A DNA stretch of 64,000 bases from a virus: positions 1 through 64,000 of the IMG/VR virus record IMGVR_UViG_3300050821_004459, one strand, 5' to 3'. Shown here in pieces: positions 30,122-36,838 of the stretch. Position numbers and translations under genes: made by a program. The notes below the pieces were generated by a model that worked only from the letters and a program-made list of their open reading frames with translations, was not told the origin of the DNA and did not search any database. Each line of letters starts with the position of its first letter. Within the stretch, counting starts at the first letter, position 1.

Positions 30122-31318
30122 ATGGAGAAGATAGACAATCGCTTGTTCAGCTGGGCATCAATCCTCGAAGATGGCGCGAAGCAGCAGGCGCTTAATACTG
30201 CCTCTATGCCATTCATCTTTCCGCATGTTGCAATTATGCCTGATGCTCACTGGGGCAAAGGCGCGACGGTGGGATCAGTCATCCCGACAATTGGCGCAAT
30301 TATGCCGGCAGCTGTGGGAGTCGATATCGGCTGCGGCATGATCGCGCACCGCACAAGCCTATACGCGGAACAGCTAGAAGACCCTGATCTCAGGCGGCGA
30401 ATCCGGGAGCGGATCGAGCGAGCCATACCGCTGTCAGTAGGTAAGTACAATCAGAAACTATGGGACCGGAGGACCGAACACCGGGTCAATATCCTGGCAA
30501 AGATGGATGGGGCCGAGGACGCCACTCAGATAGCCGACTGGGATATGCAGCTTGGATCGCTCGGCTCGGGCAACCACTTCATCGAAGTCTCAGTAGATGA
30601 GGAAGACCGGGTATGGGCATTCCTGCACAGCGGCAGCCGAGGCGTCGGCAATAAGCTAGCAATGAAGTCCATCGCAATTGCCCAAGCATACTGCAAGTAC
30701 AATTGGGTGACGCTACCTGATTCCGACCTCGCATATCTTGTCGAAGGCACGCCAGAGTTCAGGGACTACCTGCGCTGCCTCTTTTGGGCGCAGGAGTTCG
30801 CGCGTATGAACCGCGAAGAGATGATGGACCGTGTCCTTGGGTGCATAACTCAGGAGATAGACGACTGGTACGTATCTGAGCGCATCCAGTGCCATCACAA
30901 TTACACCGAGCCGATGACCGAAGATCTACTGCGGCGCTTCAGGCCATCGGCAGATATAGAGGGACATGTATGGCTTTCGCGGAAGGGCGCGATCGACGCC
31001 AGTGAGGGCCGTATGGGGCTTATCCCTGGATCCATGGGGACGGCATCCTACGTTGTCTCGGGACTCGGCAACACGCTATCCCTGAACTCATCACCGCACG
31101 GCGCAGGCCGTCAGTATGGGCGGAAGGCAGCAGAGCGTGCATTCAGCTTCGCGGACCTAGAAGAGGCAATGCAGGGTATCGAGTGGAGGCACTCAGACAA
31201 GTTCATCGATGAAATCCCCGCCGCCTACAAGGATGTCGATGTCGTCATGCGAGATGCGGCAGACCTAGTCAAGATAGAGCACACCCTGCACCAGATTATT
31301 AATGTAAAGGGTGAGTAA
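30122..31318 (+). CDS. rtcB: RNA-splicing ligase RtcB
   Basis: 398 aa, close to the usual 400-480. Metal and guanylylation motifs are complete: MPDAHWGKGATVG, VGVDIGCGM, GSLGSGNHFIEV, HSGSRGVGN, CHHNYTE, RKGAIDASEGRMGLIPGSMG and SSPHGAGRQ with the guanylate-acceptor His. RtcB joins 2',3'-cyclic phosphate or 3'-phosphate ends to 5'-OH ends using GTP and Mn. In a phage with tRNA genes it can repair tRNAs cut by host anticodon nucleases. The next gene starts on its last base. Confidence 0.95.
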   Translation: MEKIDNRLFSWASILEDGAKQQALNTASMPFIFPHVAIMPDAHWGKGATVGSVIPTIGAIMPAAVGVDIGCGMIAHRTSLYAEQLEDPDLRRRIRERIERAIPLSVGKYNQKLWDRRTEHRVNILAKMDGAEDATQIADWDMQLGSLGSGNHFIEVSVDEEDRVWAFLHSGSRGVGNKLAMKSIAIAQAYCKYNWVTLPDSDLAYLVEGTPEFRDYLRCLFWAQEFARMNREEMMDRVLGCITQEIDDWYVSERIQCHHNYTEPMTEDLLRRFRPSADIEGHVWLSRKGAIDASEGRMGLIPGSMGTASYVVSGLGNTLSLNSSPHGAGRQYGRKAAERAFSFADLEEAMQGIEWRHSDKFIDEIPAAYKDVDVVMRDAADLVKIEHTLHQIINVKGE

Positions 31319-31611
31319 TGCCAAGCTGGGGCGAGGAGGATGTAAGCCAGACAGACACGGGATTTGAACTGAGCGACATAGCGCTAGAAGAGATAATGTC
31401 AGAATCATTCGGAGAGGTAAGTCAGACAATGAGTCAGATCACCTGGGGATATCTGAGGGATTGGGCTAGCCAGAATAATGTACCAGATGATGCAGTAGTC
31501 GGAGATGAGGACACCGGGGAATTGGCAGTAGATTTGTCATTCAACCCAGCAGATCCGTCGGTAGATGAACCGGCCACGCTATCTATTCAGTTCGATGATG
31601 TCAATGAGTAA
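31318..31611 (+). CDS. Acidic hypothetical protein (97 aa)
   Basis: Coupled to rtcB by a one-base overlap. Very acidic, with a helical middle (EEIMSESFGEVSQTMSQITW) and strands at the end (PATLSIQFDDVNE). No family recognised. Confidence 0.5.
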   Translation: MPSWGEEDVSQTDTGFELSDIALEEIMSESFGEVSQTMSQITWGYLRDWASQNNVPDDAVVGDEDTGELAVDLSFNPADPSVDEPATLSIQFDDVNE

Positions 31612-32191
31612 GACCGAGCTTTACGTATCTCTGGACATCGAGACCGATGGGCCTTGCCCGGGTCTAAATAGCATGCTAGCAATAGGCGCGGCCATGTACC
31701 TAAATGGCAAAGAAATCGAAACATTCTATAGCACAATTGAACCTCTGCCGGATGGCATGCAAAATAACGATACCATGATATGGTGGAACACTCAGCCCGC
31801 TGCATGGCTAGAGGTCAATCGAAATCAGAGAGCCCCGCATGAAGTGATGGGTGAATTCGGTCTACTTCTGGACCAAATGCAGAGCACGTGCAACGCAAAG
31901 CTAATTCCGGCAGCTTGGCCAGCCGCCTTCGACTTCGGGCATGTTAACTACTATCTACATCAGTTCTATGGCATAAACCCTCTTGGCTTCGCATGTCTGG
32001 ACATTCGAAGCTACGCGAATGGGCTATTCAATACACCGGGATACTATGAGAAGATTTCAGAGGGTGATCTGTACAAGAAATACAATGTTGATAGATCTGG
32101 GCTACGGCCCCACGTCGCTGTAGACGACGCTATCGGTCAGGGCCGCCTACTTATGGCCCTAATCCACGAGGCTGAAAGTCGGAGGAAGTAG
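31604..32191 (+). CDS. DEDDh-type 3'-5' exonuclease
   Basis: 195 aa from ATG 31604. Exo I is SLDIETDGPCPG (D-x-E), Exo II includes PAAFDFGHV, and Exo III is HVAVDDAIGQG (H-x4-D). This is the RNase T/DnaQ-like fold. It may proofread for the split DnaE at 34782-39120, which has no exonuclease domain of its own, or process RNA ends near RtcB. Confidence 0.8.
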   Translation: MSKTELYVSLDIETDGPCPGLNSMLAIGAAMYLNGKEIETFYSTIEPLPDGMQNNDTMIWWNTQPAAWLEVNRNQRAPHEVMGEFGLLLDQMQSTCNAKLIPAAWPAAFDFGHVNYYLHQFYGINPLGFACLDIRSYANGLFNTPGYYEKISEGDLYKKYNVDRSGLRPHVAVDDAIGQGRLLMALIHEAESRRK

Positions 32192-32385
32192 TGAAGCTGC
32201 GTCGTCCATTCGAGAAACTCATGGAGCTGGTCGATGAAGCCCACAATAAAGAACCGCAGAGTAAAATAAGAGATCTGTCGAAACGCTGGGATGAAACCCC
32301 AGAACGCATAATGGACGCTATCGATGCGCTCCGCGTTAAGAGCGGCGAACGCACTTACATTGACTTGCCGGAGGAGAAGAAGTGA
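32191..32385 (+). CDS. Small helical protein (64 aa), GTG start
   Basis: One-base overlap with the exonuclease gene. Contains LSKRWDETPERIMDAIDALR, a helix-turn-helix-like pattern, and ends in an acidic/basic tail. Possible DNA-binding protein; weak evidence. Confidence 0.5.
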   Translation: MKLRRPFEKLMELVDEAHNKEPQSKIRDLSKRWDETPERIMDAIDALRVKSGERTYIDLPEEKK

Positions 32386-32672
32386 ATATTGTAGCACAAC
32401 TCGCCTTTATAGATGCGAGGCTCAGGCAGCACGCAAGCGTACCCGGTACAGACGATGAAGTTAGTCAGAGAATAATATTCACTGAAACTATGGATGCGAT
32501 TATAAGCAATATAATAGATTATGAATCGGGCATAGACGAAACAAAATGCTACCACAATACAGAGGAGATTCGTAGCGGGGAATGCCATCGAGCAAATCAT
32601 GGAATAGACTCGCTAAACCTCATAGCTGGCCTATGGTCCGACCACAATGACTATATGGAGATTTTCCCGTGA
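32382..32672 (+). CDS. Hypothetical protein (96 aa), GTG start
   Basis: GTGA overlap with the previous gene. Helical N-terminus (NIVAQLAFIDARLRQHASVP) and a later Cys/His-containing CYHNTEEIRSGECHRANH. No firm family. Confidence 0.5.
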   Translation: MNIVAQLAFIDARLRQHASVPGTDDEVSQRIIFTETMDAIISNIIDYESGIDETKCYHNTEEIRSGECHRANHGIDSLNLIAGLWSDHNDYMEIFP

Positions 32673-33217
32673 ATCAAGACATGAATGCAGAAGTTTTCCC
32701 ACACCCGTTCGGGCTAATCGGGCATGTCGCCATAGCCATGGGTAAGGCTATGGATTTCAACTCGACTCCGTATCTGCGAGGCGAGAAGTATGTGCAGCTA
32801 GGGGCCGGCAAAAAGTTGATCCAGTACTGGGATAACCTCGACTACCCGGAATGGGATGCAGAGAAAATGCCTCTGCCTTATGAGAATGACTCGATCGCCG
32901 GTATTGCGTCTTATCACACTCTGGACCACATCAAAAGAGTCATCCCGCTACTGTCAGAGATTCAGCGTGTGCTAAAGACAGGTGGATGGTTTGTAAATAT
33001 AGTTCCACATTACGACTCGGAACTCTGGCACTCTGATCTGACACATGTCAGCCAGTTCGGCACCGAAACCTGGCGCAGCGTATTCAGCACGAGGCACTAT
33101 GATCACGCTGCCGTCGAGGGCCATGTAGAGTGGAAGCTAAAGATCGAATTCAACATGATTATGGGATTCACCGAACGAAATACGGTACTGGTAACAAAGC
33201 TCACAAAGGGGGCTTGA
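32669..33217 (+). CDS. SAM-dependent methyltransferase-like protein (type 11)
   Basis: 182 aa, GTG start. YVQLGAGKKLIQYWDNLDYP holds the glycine loop and acidic strand-2 end; MPLPYENDSIAGIASYHTLDHI is the motif IV region and IQRVLKTGGWFVNIVPH motif V-VI. This order matches methyltransferase-11 enzymes although the core is short. Substrate unknown. Coupled to both neighbours by overlaps. Confidence 0.65.
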   Translation: MNQDMNAEVFPHPFGLIGHVAIAMGKAMDFNSTPYLRGEKYVQLGAGKKLIQYWDNLDYPEWDAEKMPLPYENDSIAGIASYHTLDHIKRVIPLLSEIQRVLKTGGWFVNIVPHYDSELWHSDLTHVSQFGTETWRSVFSTRHYDHAAVEGHVEWKLKIEFNMIMGFTERNTVLVTKLTKGA

Positions 33218-33456
33218 TGCCAGAAACAGGATCATATCGAGCACAAAACAGAGACAAAGTTATGCAGAAGAATTTGAAGAAGCAGTTCAAAGCTAGGGTA
33301 GAGAACCCATGGCCAATGTGCCATGCTATGGAGCTGCACCTTGAGGGCAATAGCATAATGTCGGTAGGGAATGATTTGCTGGAGCACCTCGGCTCGCTCG
33401 GCGTCGATGAGTCTCAGATCACAAAGCTGATCGAAGTAGAAGATAGGGATAGGTGA
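33217..33456 (+). CDS. Hypothetical protein (79 aa)
   Basis: ATG at 33217 overlaps the methyltransferase stop. Basic N-terminus (NLKKQFKARVENPWP) then acidic helix (LEHLGSLGVDESQITKLIEV). Not recognised. Confidence 0.5.
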   Translation: MPETGSYRAQNRDKVMQKNLKKQFKARVENPWPMCHAMELHLEGNSIMSVGNDLLEHLGSLGVDESQITKLIEVEDRDR

Positions 33457-34073
33457 TGGCCGCCTGTGTAGACTGGCCCAACTGCGATGGCAATGGGCGT
33501 TACTGCTGGATAAAGTGTCCACCGGGAGTCATTATGGTGACAGAGCAAAATAGCGAAACGCCGGACGCGGCGGCCGACCCCGCGCTAGGCTACGGGGTAG
33601 CGGGAATCCCCGGCCGGCACCCCATAGGCATCACCGGATATAGCATTCACCTCAAGGGCACACTTACAGATCAAGGAGTACGAATTCTAATGGGCTCGGA
33701 AGATGACGATGTGCAAATGGACAGGGAAACAACGCGTGACCTGGCCGGAAGGTTCCTTGAGGACATGGGAATCACCCCAACCCCCGATGCCCTATCGCAG
33801 CTAGTTGAGGTATTCATACCATGCCTCCGGATTATGTGCAGTCGTCCATGGGAGCCAGATGGTAGTACATGGCGTAGGTCGGGCAGGCTCGGTGTACTAA
33901 CCGACGCCCACAAGAAGTGGGATAGGTTCTGGTTCCGACTCTGGAGGCACGGGAAACTCCATGACGATTCAGGACTAGACCTCATCAACTTCATAGGGTT
34001 CACTCTTAGGTCGGATGACAATGGATGGGGTGAATGGGGAGAGCCTGGACCAACGGACAGGGATAATGTTTAA
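33456..34073 (+). CDS. Hypothetical protein (205 aa) with N-terminal cysteine motif
   Basis: ATG at 33456 or GTG at 33453. N-terminal CVDWPNCDGNGRYCWIKCPP could bind zinc. The C-terminal half (LTDAHKKWDRFWFRLWRHGK) is aromatic and basic. An in-frame ATG at 33534 gives a shorter form without the cysteines. Function unknown. Confidence 0.5.
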   Translation: MAACVDWPNCDGNGRYCWIKCPPGVIMVTEQNSETPDAAADPALGYGVAGIPGRHPIGITGYSIHLKGTLTDQGVRILMGSEDDDVQMDRETTRDLAGRFLEDMGITPTPDALSQLVEVFIPCLRIMCSRPWEPDGSTWRRSGRLGVLTDAHKKWDRFWFRLWRHGKLHDDSGLDLINFIGFTLRSDDNGWGEWGEPGPTDRDNV

Positions 34074-34452
34074 CATAGTGTCCGGAGTAATAGTTAGCTG
34101 GGTGCTAGTTGTATCAGCACTAGTACTCGTGCCAATGGACTTCACATGGCGGGCAACCCTAGTTCTGTATCTTATCTGCACCACTGCGCTACCTATCACT
34201 CTCATGATTATCGCCAAGCAACTATCTAAAACAAGGTTGGTGGTTGCAAGGTATGATGATGGAAAGCAGATCAGGGTGAAATGTACAGACTGCACGGGAG
34301 GCGCCCAGCTCCTCGGAAGACCACTTCCAAAACATCTCGGCCTAGATCAAGGGCAGGATAGCAGAGGCCCATTCTTCAACCCGCCACAGGCCAATGTTCA
34401 CGACTGCAGGACTTGCGGTGGTCGAGGAGAGATGCTAAGCATTAGGGAGTAG
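34066..34452 (+). CDS. Membrane protein with DnaJ-like cysteine motif
   Basis: 128 aa from ATG 34066. Two transmembrane helices (about 3-22 and 30-50), then a cytoplasmic domain with CTDCTGG and CRTCGGRGE, the same C-x2-C-x-G-x-G style as one zinc site of DnaJ. It may be a membrane-bound zinc protein. An upstream in-frame ATG at 34015 is possible but has a poorer context. Confidence 0.55.
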   Translation: MFNIVSGVIVSWVLVVSALVLVPMDFTWRATLVLYLICTTALPITLMIIAKQLSKTRLVVARYDDGKQIRVKCTDCTGGAQLLGRPLPKHLGLDQGQDSRGPFFNPPQANVHDCRTCGGRGEMLSIRE

Positions 34453-34498
34453 CCCGCTTTGAAATTCATTAACTGCCACCATCACAGAAGGACATGAA

Positions 34499-34735
34499 AT
34501 GGGATTCAGACTGTCATTTGGTATTGGCCCACTTCGATACTCGAAATCTCTGTCTAGCAAGAAGAAAAGGAGAGGAGCACAAGCAAAGAGCAGCAAGACT
34601 GCAGAGCCAATGCACGGAATAGTTAAAAATGAAAGAGGCAAGGTAGTTTGGACTTGTGAACACAACCACAAAACACAAGCGGCAGCAAAATCATGTGCAG
34701 ACCGTTACATACGAAACGTCACCCAGGGTAAGTAG
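34499..34735 (+). CDS. DUF4236-like small basic protein (78 aa)
   Basis: MGFRLSFGIGPLRYSKSLSSKK at the N-terminus resembles the DUF4236 start (G-F-R-x-K-GP-x-R-x-S-x-S). It is followed by a basic linker and a C-terminal TCEHNHKTQAAAKSCADRYI with C/H/H/C residues. Domain assignment tentative. Confidence 0.5.
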   Translation: MGFRLSFGIGPLRYSKSLSSKKKRRGAQAKSSKTAEPMHGIVKNERGKVVWTCEHNHKTQAAAKSCADRYIRNVTQGK

Positions 34736-34781
34736 TCGAATTGACTGAAGGAGAACTGCAATTAAATGAGATGATGCTTGA

Positions 34782-35774
34782 ATGAAAACGCCGGTAAATT
34801 TCGTTAACCTACACCATCACACTACATTCTCATTTATGGATGGATATGGGAGTCCAGCCTCCCACGTACAGCGTGCAGTGGAGCTGGGATACTCGGCGGT
34901 AGCTGCGACCGAGCACGGGAATGTTAGCTCTCACTTCCAGTTCGAGAAAGCAGCCATCAAAGCGGGCATAAAGCCCATCTTCGGTATGGAGGCATACTGT
35001 GGATCTGTTCTTGAAGAAAATGACGAGGCACGGTTCATCCTGAATGAACAGGGGAATACGATCCTTCGGCCAGCGAGAGGACAATACAAGCACCACCTCA
35101 CAATCCTCGCCGAAAATGCCGCTGGATACCGAAGCCTCAACAGAATCGTCACCCAGTCCTACCTCGATCACCATTACCATCCAACGGTCTCTGGTGACAA
35201 CCTTGCGGATAACTCCGAAGGAATCATTGTTCTTTCGGGATGCAGCGGGAGTCTACTTGCCTGTGCACTGCTTGGAGGTAAGGGAACTCCAGAGCACATC
35301 GATAGGCCAGACTATGGTACAGCAGGAGTAGTCATTGAAAACTTCAGAGCACTCTTCGGAGACAGGTACTTCCTAGAGATCCAGCCATTCTATGAACTAC
35401 CACGTAGCTGCGCCATGAACAAGGCATATGAACGGCTGAGCAGAGAATTTGATGTACCACTAGTAGTTACGCATGATGTGCATTACCCTGAGATGGCCGA
35501 TGCGGAAATGCAAGCCGTACTACATGCCGTAGGTCGCGGTAAGGCTAGCGTGGACGACGCCATGCGCGAATGGAACTACAAGGTGCCGCTGACGCTGCCA
35601 TCATCAGATAAGGCACTAGCTAATCGCCTGAAGCGCACCGGGATATCGCGGGACTCCGCGTGGGCCGCGATCGAGGCAAGCGCCTACGTTGGCAGCCTAT
35701 GTAACGTGACTTTGCCTAAAGCGGAACGTCTCCGCTACAATGCAACGGAAAGGGATATGCAGCCATGGACATGA
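34782..35774 (+). CDS. dnaE: DNA polymerase III alpha, PHP-domain part (split DnaE, N-terminal half)
   Basis: 330 aa. FVNLHHHTTFSFMDGYGSP matches the DnaE start (H-x-H...DG), followed by AVAATEHGNVSSHFQFEKAA (usual T-D-H-G-N is T-E-H-G-N here), IKPIFGMEAY, YKHHLTILAENAAGYRSLNR and VVTHDVHYPE. The reading frame ends exactly at the usual end of the PHP domain and the remaining polymerase is encoded from 36835, after three other genes. Some PHP metal ligands are changed, so intrinsic phosphatase/proofreading activity is doubtful; a structural role is likely. Weak upstream ribosome site; overlaps the MazG-like gene by ten bases. Confidence 0.9.
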   Translation: MKTPVNFVNLHHHTTFSFMDGYGSPASHVQRAVELGYSAVAATEHGNVSSHFQFEKAAIKAGIKPIFGMEAYCGSVLEENDEARFILNEQGNTILRPARGQYKHHLTILAENAAGYRSLNRIVTQSYLDHHYHPTVSGDNLADNSEGIIVLSGCSGSLLACALLGGKGTPEHIDRPDYGTAGVVIENFRALFGDRYFLEIQPFYELPRSCAMNKAYERLSREFDVPLVVTHDVHYPEMADAEMQAVLHAVGRGKASVDDAMREWNYKVPLTLPSSDKALANRLKRTGISRDSAWAAIEASAYVGSLCNVTLPKAERLRYNATERDMQPWT

Positions 35775-36109
35775 ATGACGTACTTTCTGCAATCGAACGA
35801 ATTGATGACTGGTTGGATGATAACACCAGTAATGAATACAAGGTACAGCCACTAGCACAAGATCTAGCAAGAGTAGCAAAGGCAGGGGAGGAAGCAGGAG
35901 AAGCATTCGAGGCATTCCTGGGTTACACGGGACAGAATCCAAGGAAGGGATTCAGCAGTGAAATGGAGGATGTATTCAACGAGCTAGCCGATGTTGCAAT
36001 AACCGGAATCGTGGGGATACAGCATTTCACAAAGGATGTCGAATCCACAAAGAGAATTATGCTGCAAAGACTTTCATACAGGATCAATAAGATCCCGGAG
36101 GATCAGTGA
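35765..36109 (+). CDS. MazG-like nucleoside triphosphate pyrophosphohydrolase
   Basis: 114 aa. The MazG helices are clear: AKAGEEAGEAFEAFLGYTGQ (E-x2-E-x3-E metal-binding helix) and EDVFNELADVAITGIVGIQH (E-x2-D). It should hydrolyse (d)NTPs or related alarmones to monophosphates. It lies inside the split polymerase locus, which suits a dNTP-pool or replication-fidelity role. Overlaps the next gene by four bases. Confidence 0.8.
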   Translation: MDMNDVLSAIERIDDWLDDNTSNEYKVQPLAQDLARVAKAGEEAGEAFEAFLGYTGQNPRKGFSSEMEDVFNELADVAITGIVGIQHFTKDVESTKRIMLQRLSYRINKIPEDQ

Positions 36110-36432
36110 GGTATGTATACCTAGAGATAACAAGAAGAAAATATGACGGAGAGCGAGCTAGGCTAGAGCGAATATTTTGCGGCATAAAAATGCATCAGAT
36201 AGCGCAAACGATAGGGTGCCACAGGCAGTCTATATATGCCTGGGAGAAGACCGGTGTCGATCCAATTACATCAGACAGGATATCATACCAAAGGATAGCG
36301 CATGCTATACACAATCATGCTTCACTCGATTACTGGCCTTGCCCTACGCTAGTTAAGCTCGCACCCGAGAAATGGACCAAGTACAGACTAATGAATATGC
36401 GTACGATTCGGAGATGGTATGAGCAACAATGA
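36106..36432 (+). CDS. Helix-turn-helix protein, paralogue 1 (108 aa)
   Basis: GTG start. ARLERIFCGIKMHQIAQTIG followed by CHRQSIYAWEKTG is a canonical HTH. The C-terminal half has IAHAIHNHASLDYWPCPTLV and KLAPEKW. It shares its whole plan with the next gene (RLERxFC...IAxxIGC...HNH...DYWPCPT...KLAPxKW). Likely DNA-binding regulator; the HNH residues here form part of a longer conserved phrase and are not a typical HNH nuclease. Confidence 0.65.
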   Translation: MRYVYLEITRRKYDGERARLERIFCGIKMHQIAQTIGCHRQSIYAWEKTGVDPITSDRISYQRIAHAIHNHASLDYWPCPTLVKLAPEKWTKYRLMNMRTIRRWYEQQ

Positions 36433-36838
36433 CTTTGATGAGGAACTAACATCAGAGGATCTGAATGAACGTCGCAGACTAGAGCGAACATTCTGCAGGA
36501 TAAGATTGTACCGGATCGCGATGATCATAGGATGCACAAGAGGAACAGTACAGAGATGGGAAAGGGATGGAATAAAAACTGATACAGAAGCCACCGAAGC
36601 ATACCGTAGAATAATGCGAGGCATACATAATCACGTCACCGTAGATTACTGGCCTTGCCCGACAATAATTAAACTTGCACCCGATAAATGGAACAAACGT
36701 CGAATATCAGAGCTGTATGCAATAAATAGAATTTCCGCCAAATGCAGTGATTGTGATAATTTCATAACGGGCACCGGCAAGACCGGATTGTGCCAAACTT
36801 GCTGGGTCACAAAAAAGAACAAGGCGGCCGTAAAATGA
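36419..36838 (+). CDS. Helix-turn-helix protein, paralogue 2 with C-terminal zinc ribbon (139 aa)
   Basis: Tandem duplicate of the previous gene with RRLERTFCRIRLYRIAMIIG and CTRGTVQRWERDG as HTH, then GIHNHVTVDYWPCPTIIKLA. It carries an extra ending with CSDCDNF and LCQTCW, a four-cysteine zinc ribbon. The base composition is more AT-rich than neighbours, hinting at different origin. Confidence 0.65.
   Translation: MSNNDFDEELTSEDLNERRRLERTFCRIRLYRIAMIIGCTRGTVQRWERDGIKTDTEATEAYRRIMRGIHNHVTVDYWPCPTIIKLAPDKWNKRRISELYAINRISAKCSDCDNFITGTGKTGLCQTCWVTKKNKAAVK

Noticed and set aside
36106-36838. HNH homing endonucleases splitting dnaE
   Set aside because: Although both contain the letters HNH, the required second histidine and zinc-binding spacing of HNH nucleases are missing; the HTH and DYWPCPT phrase fit a regulator family better.
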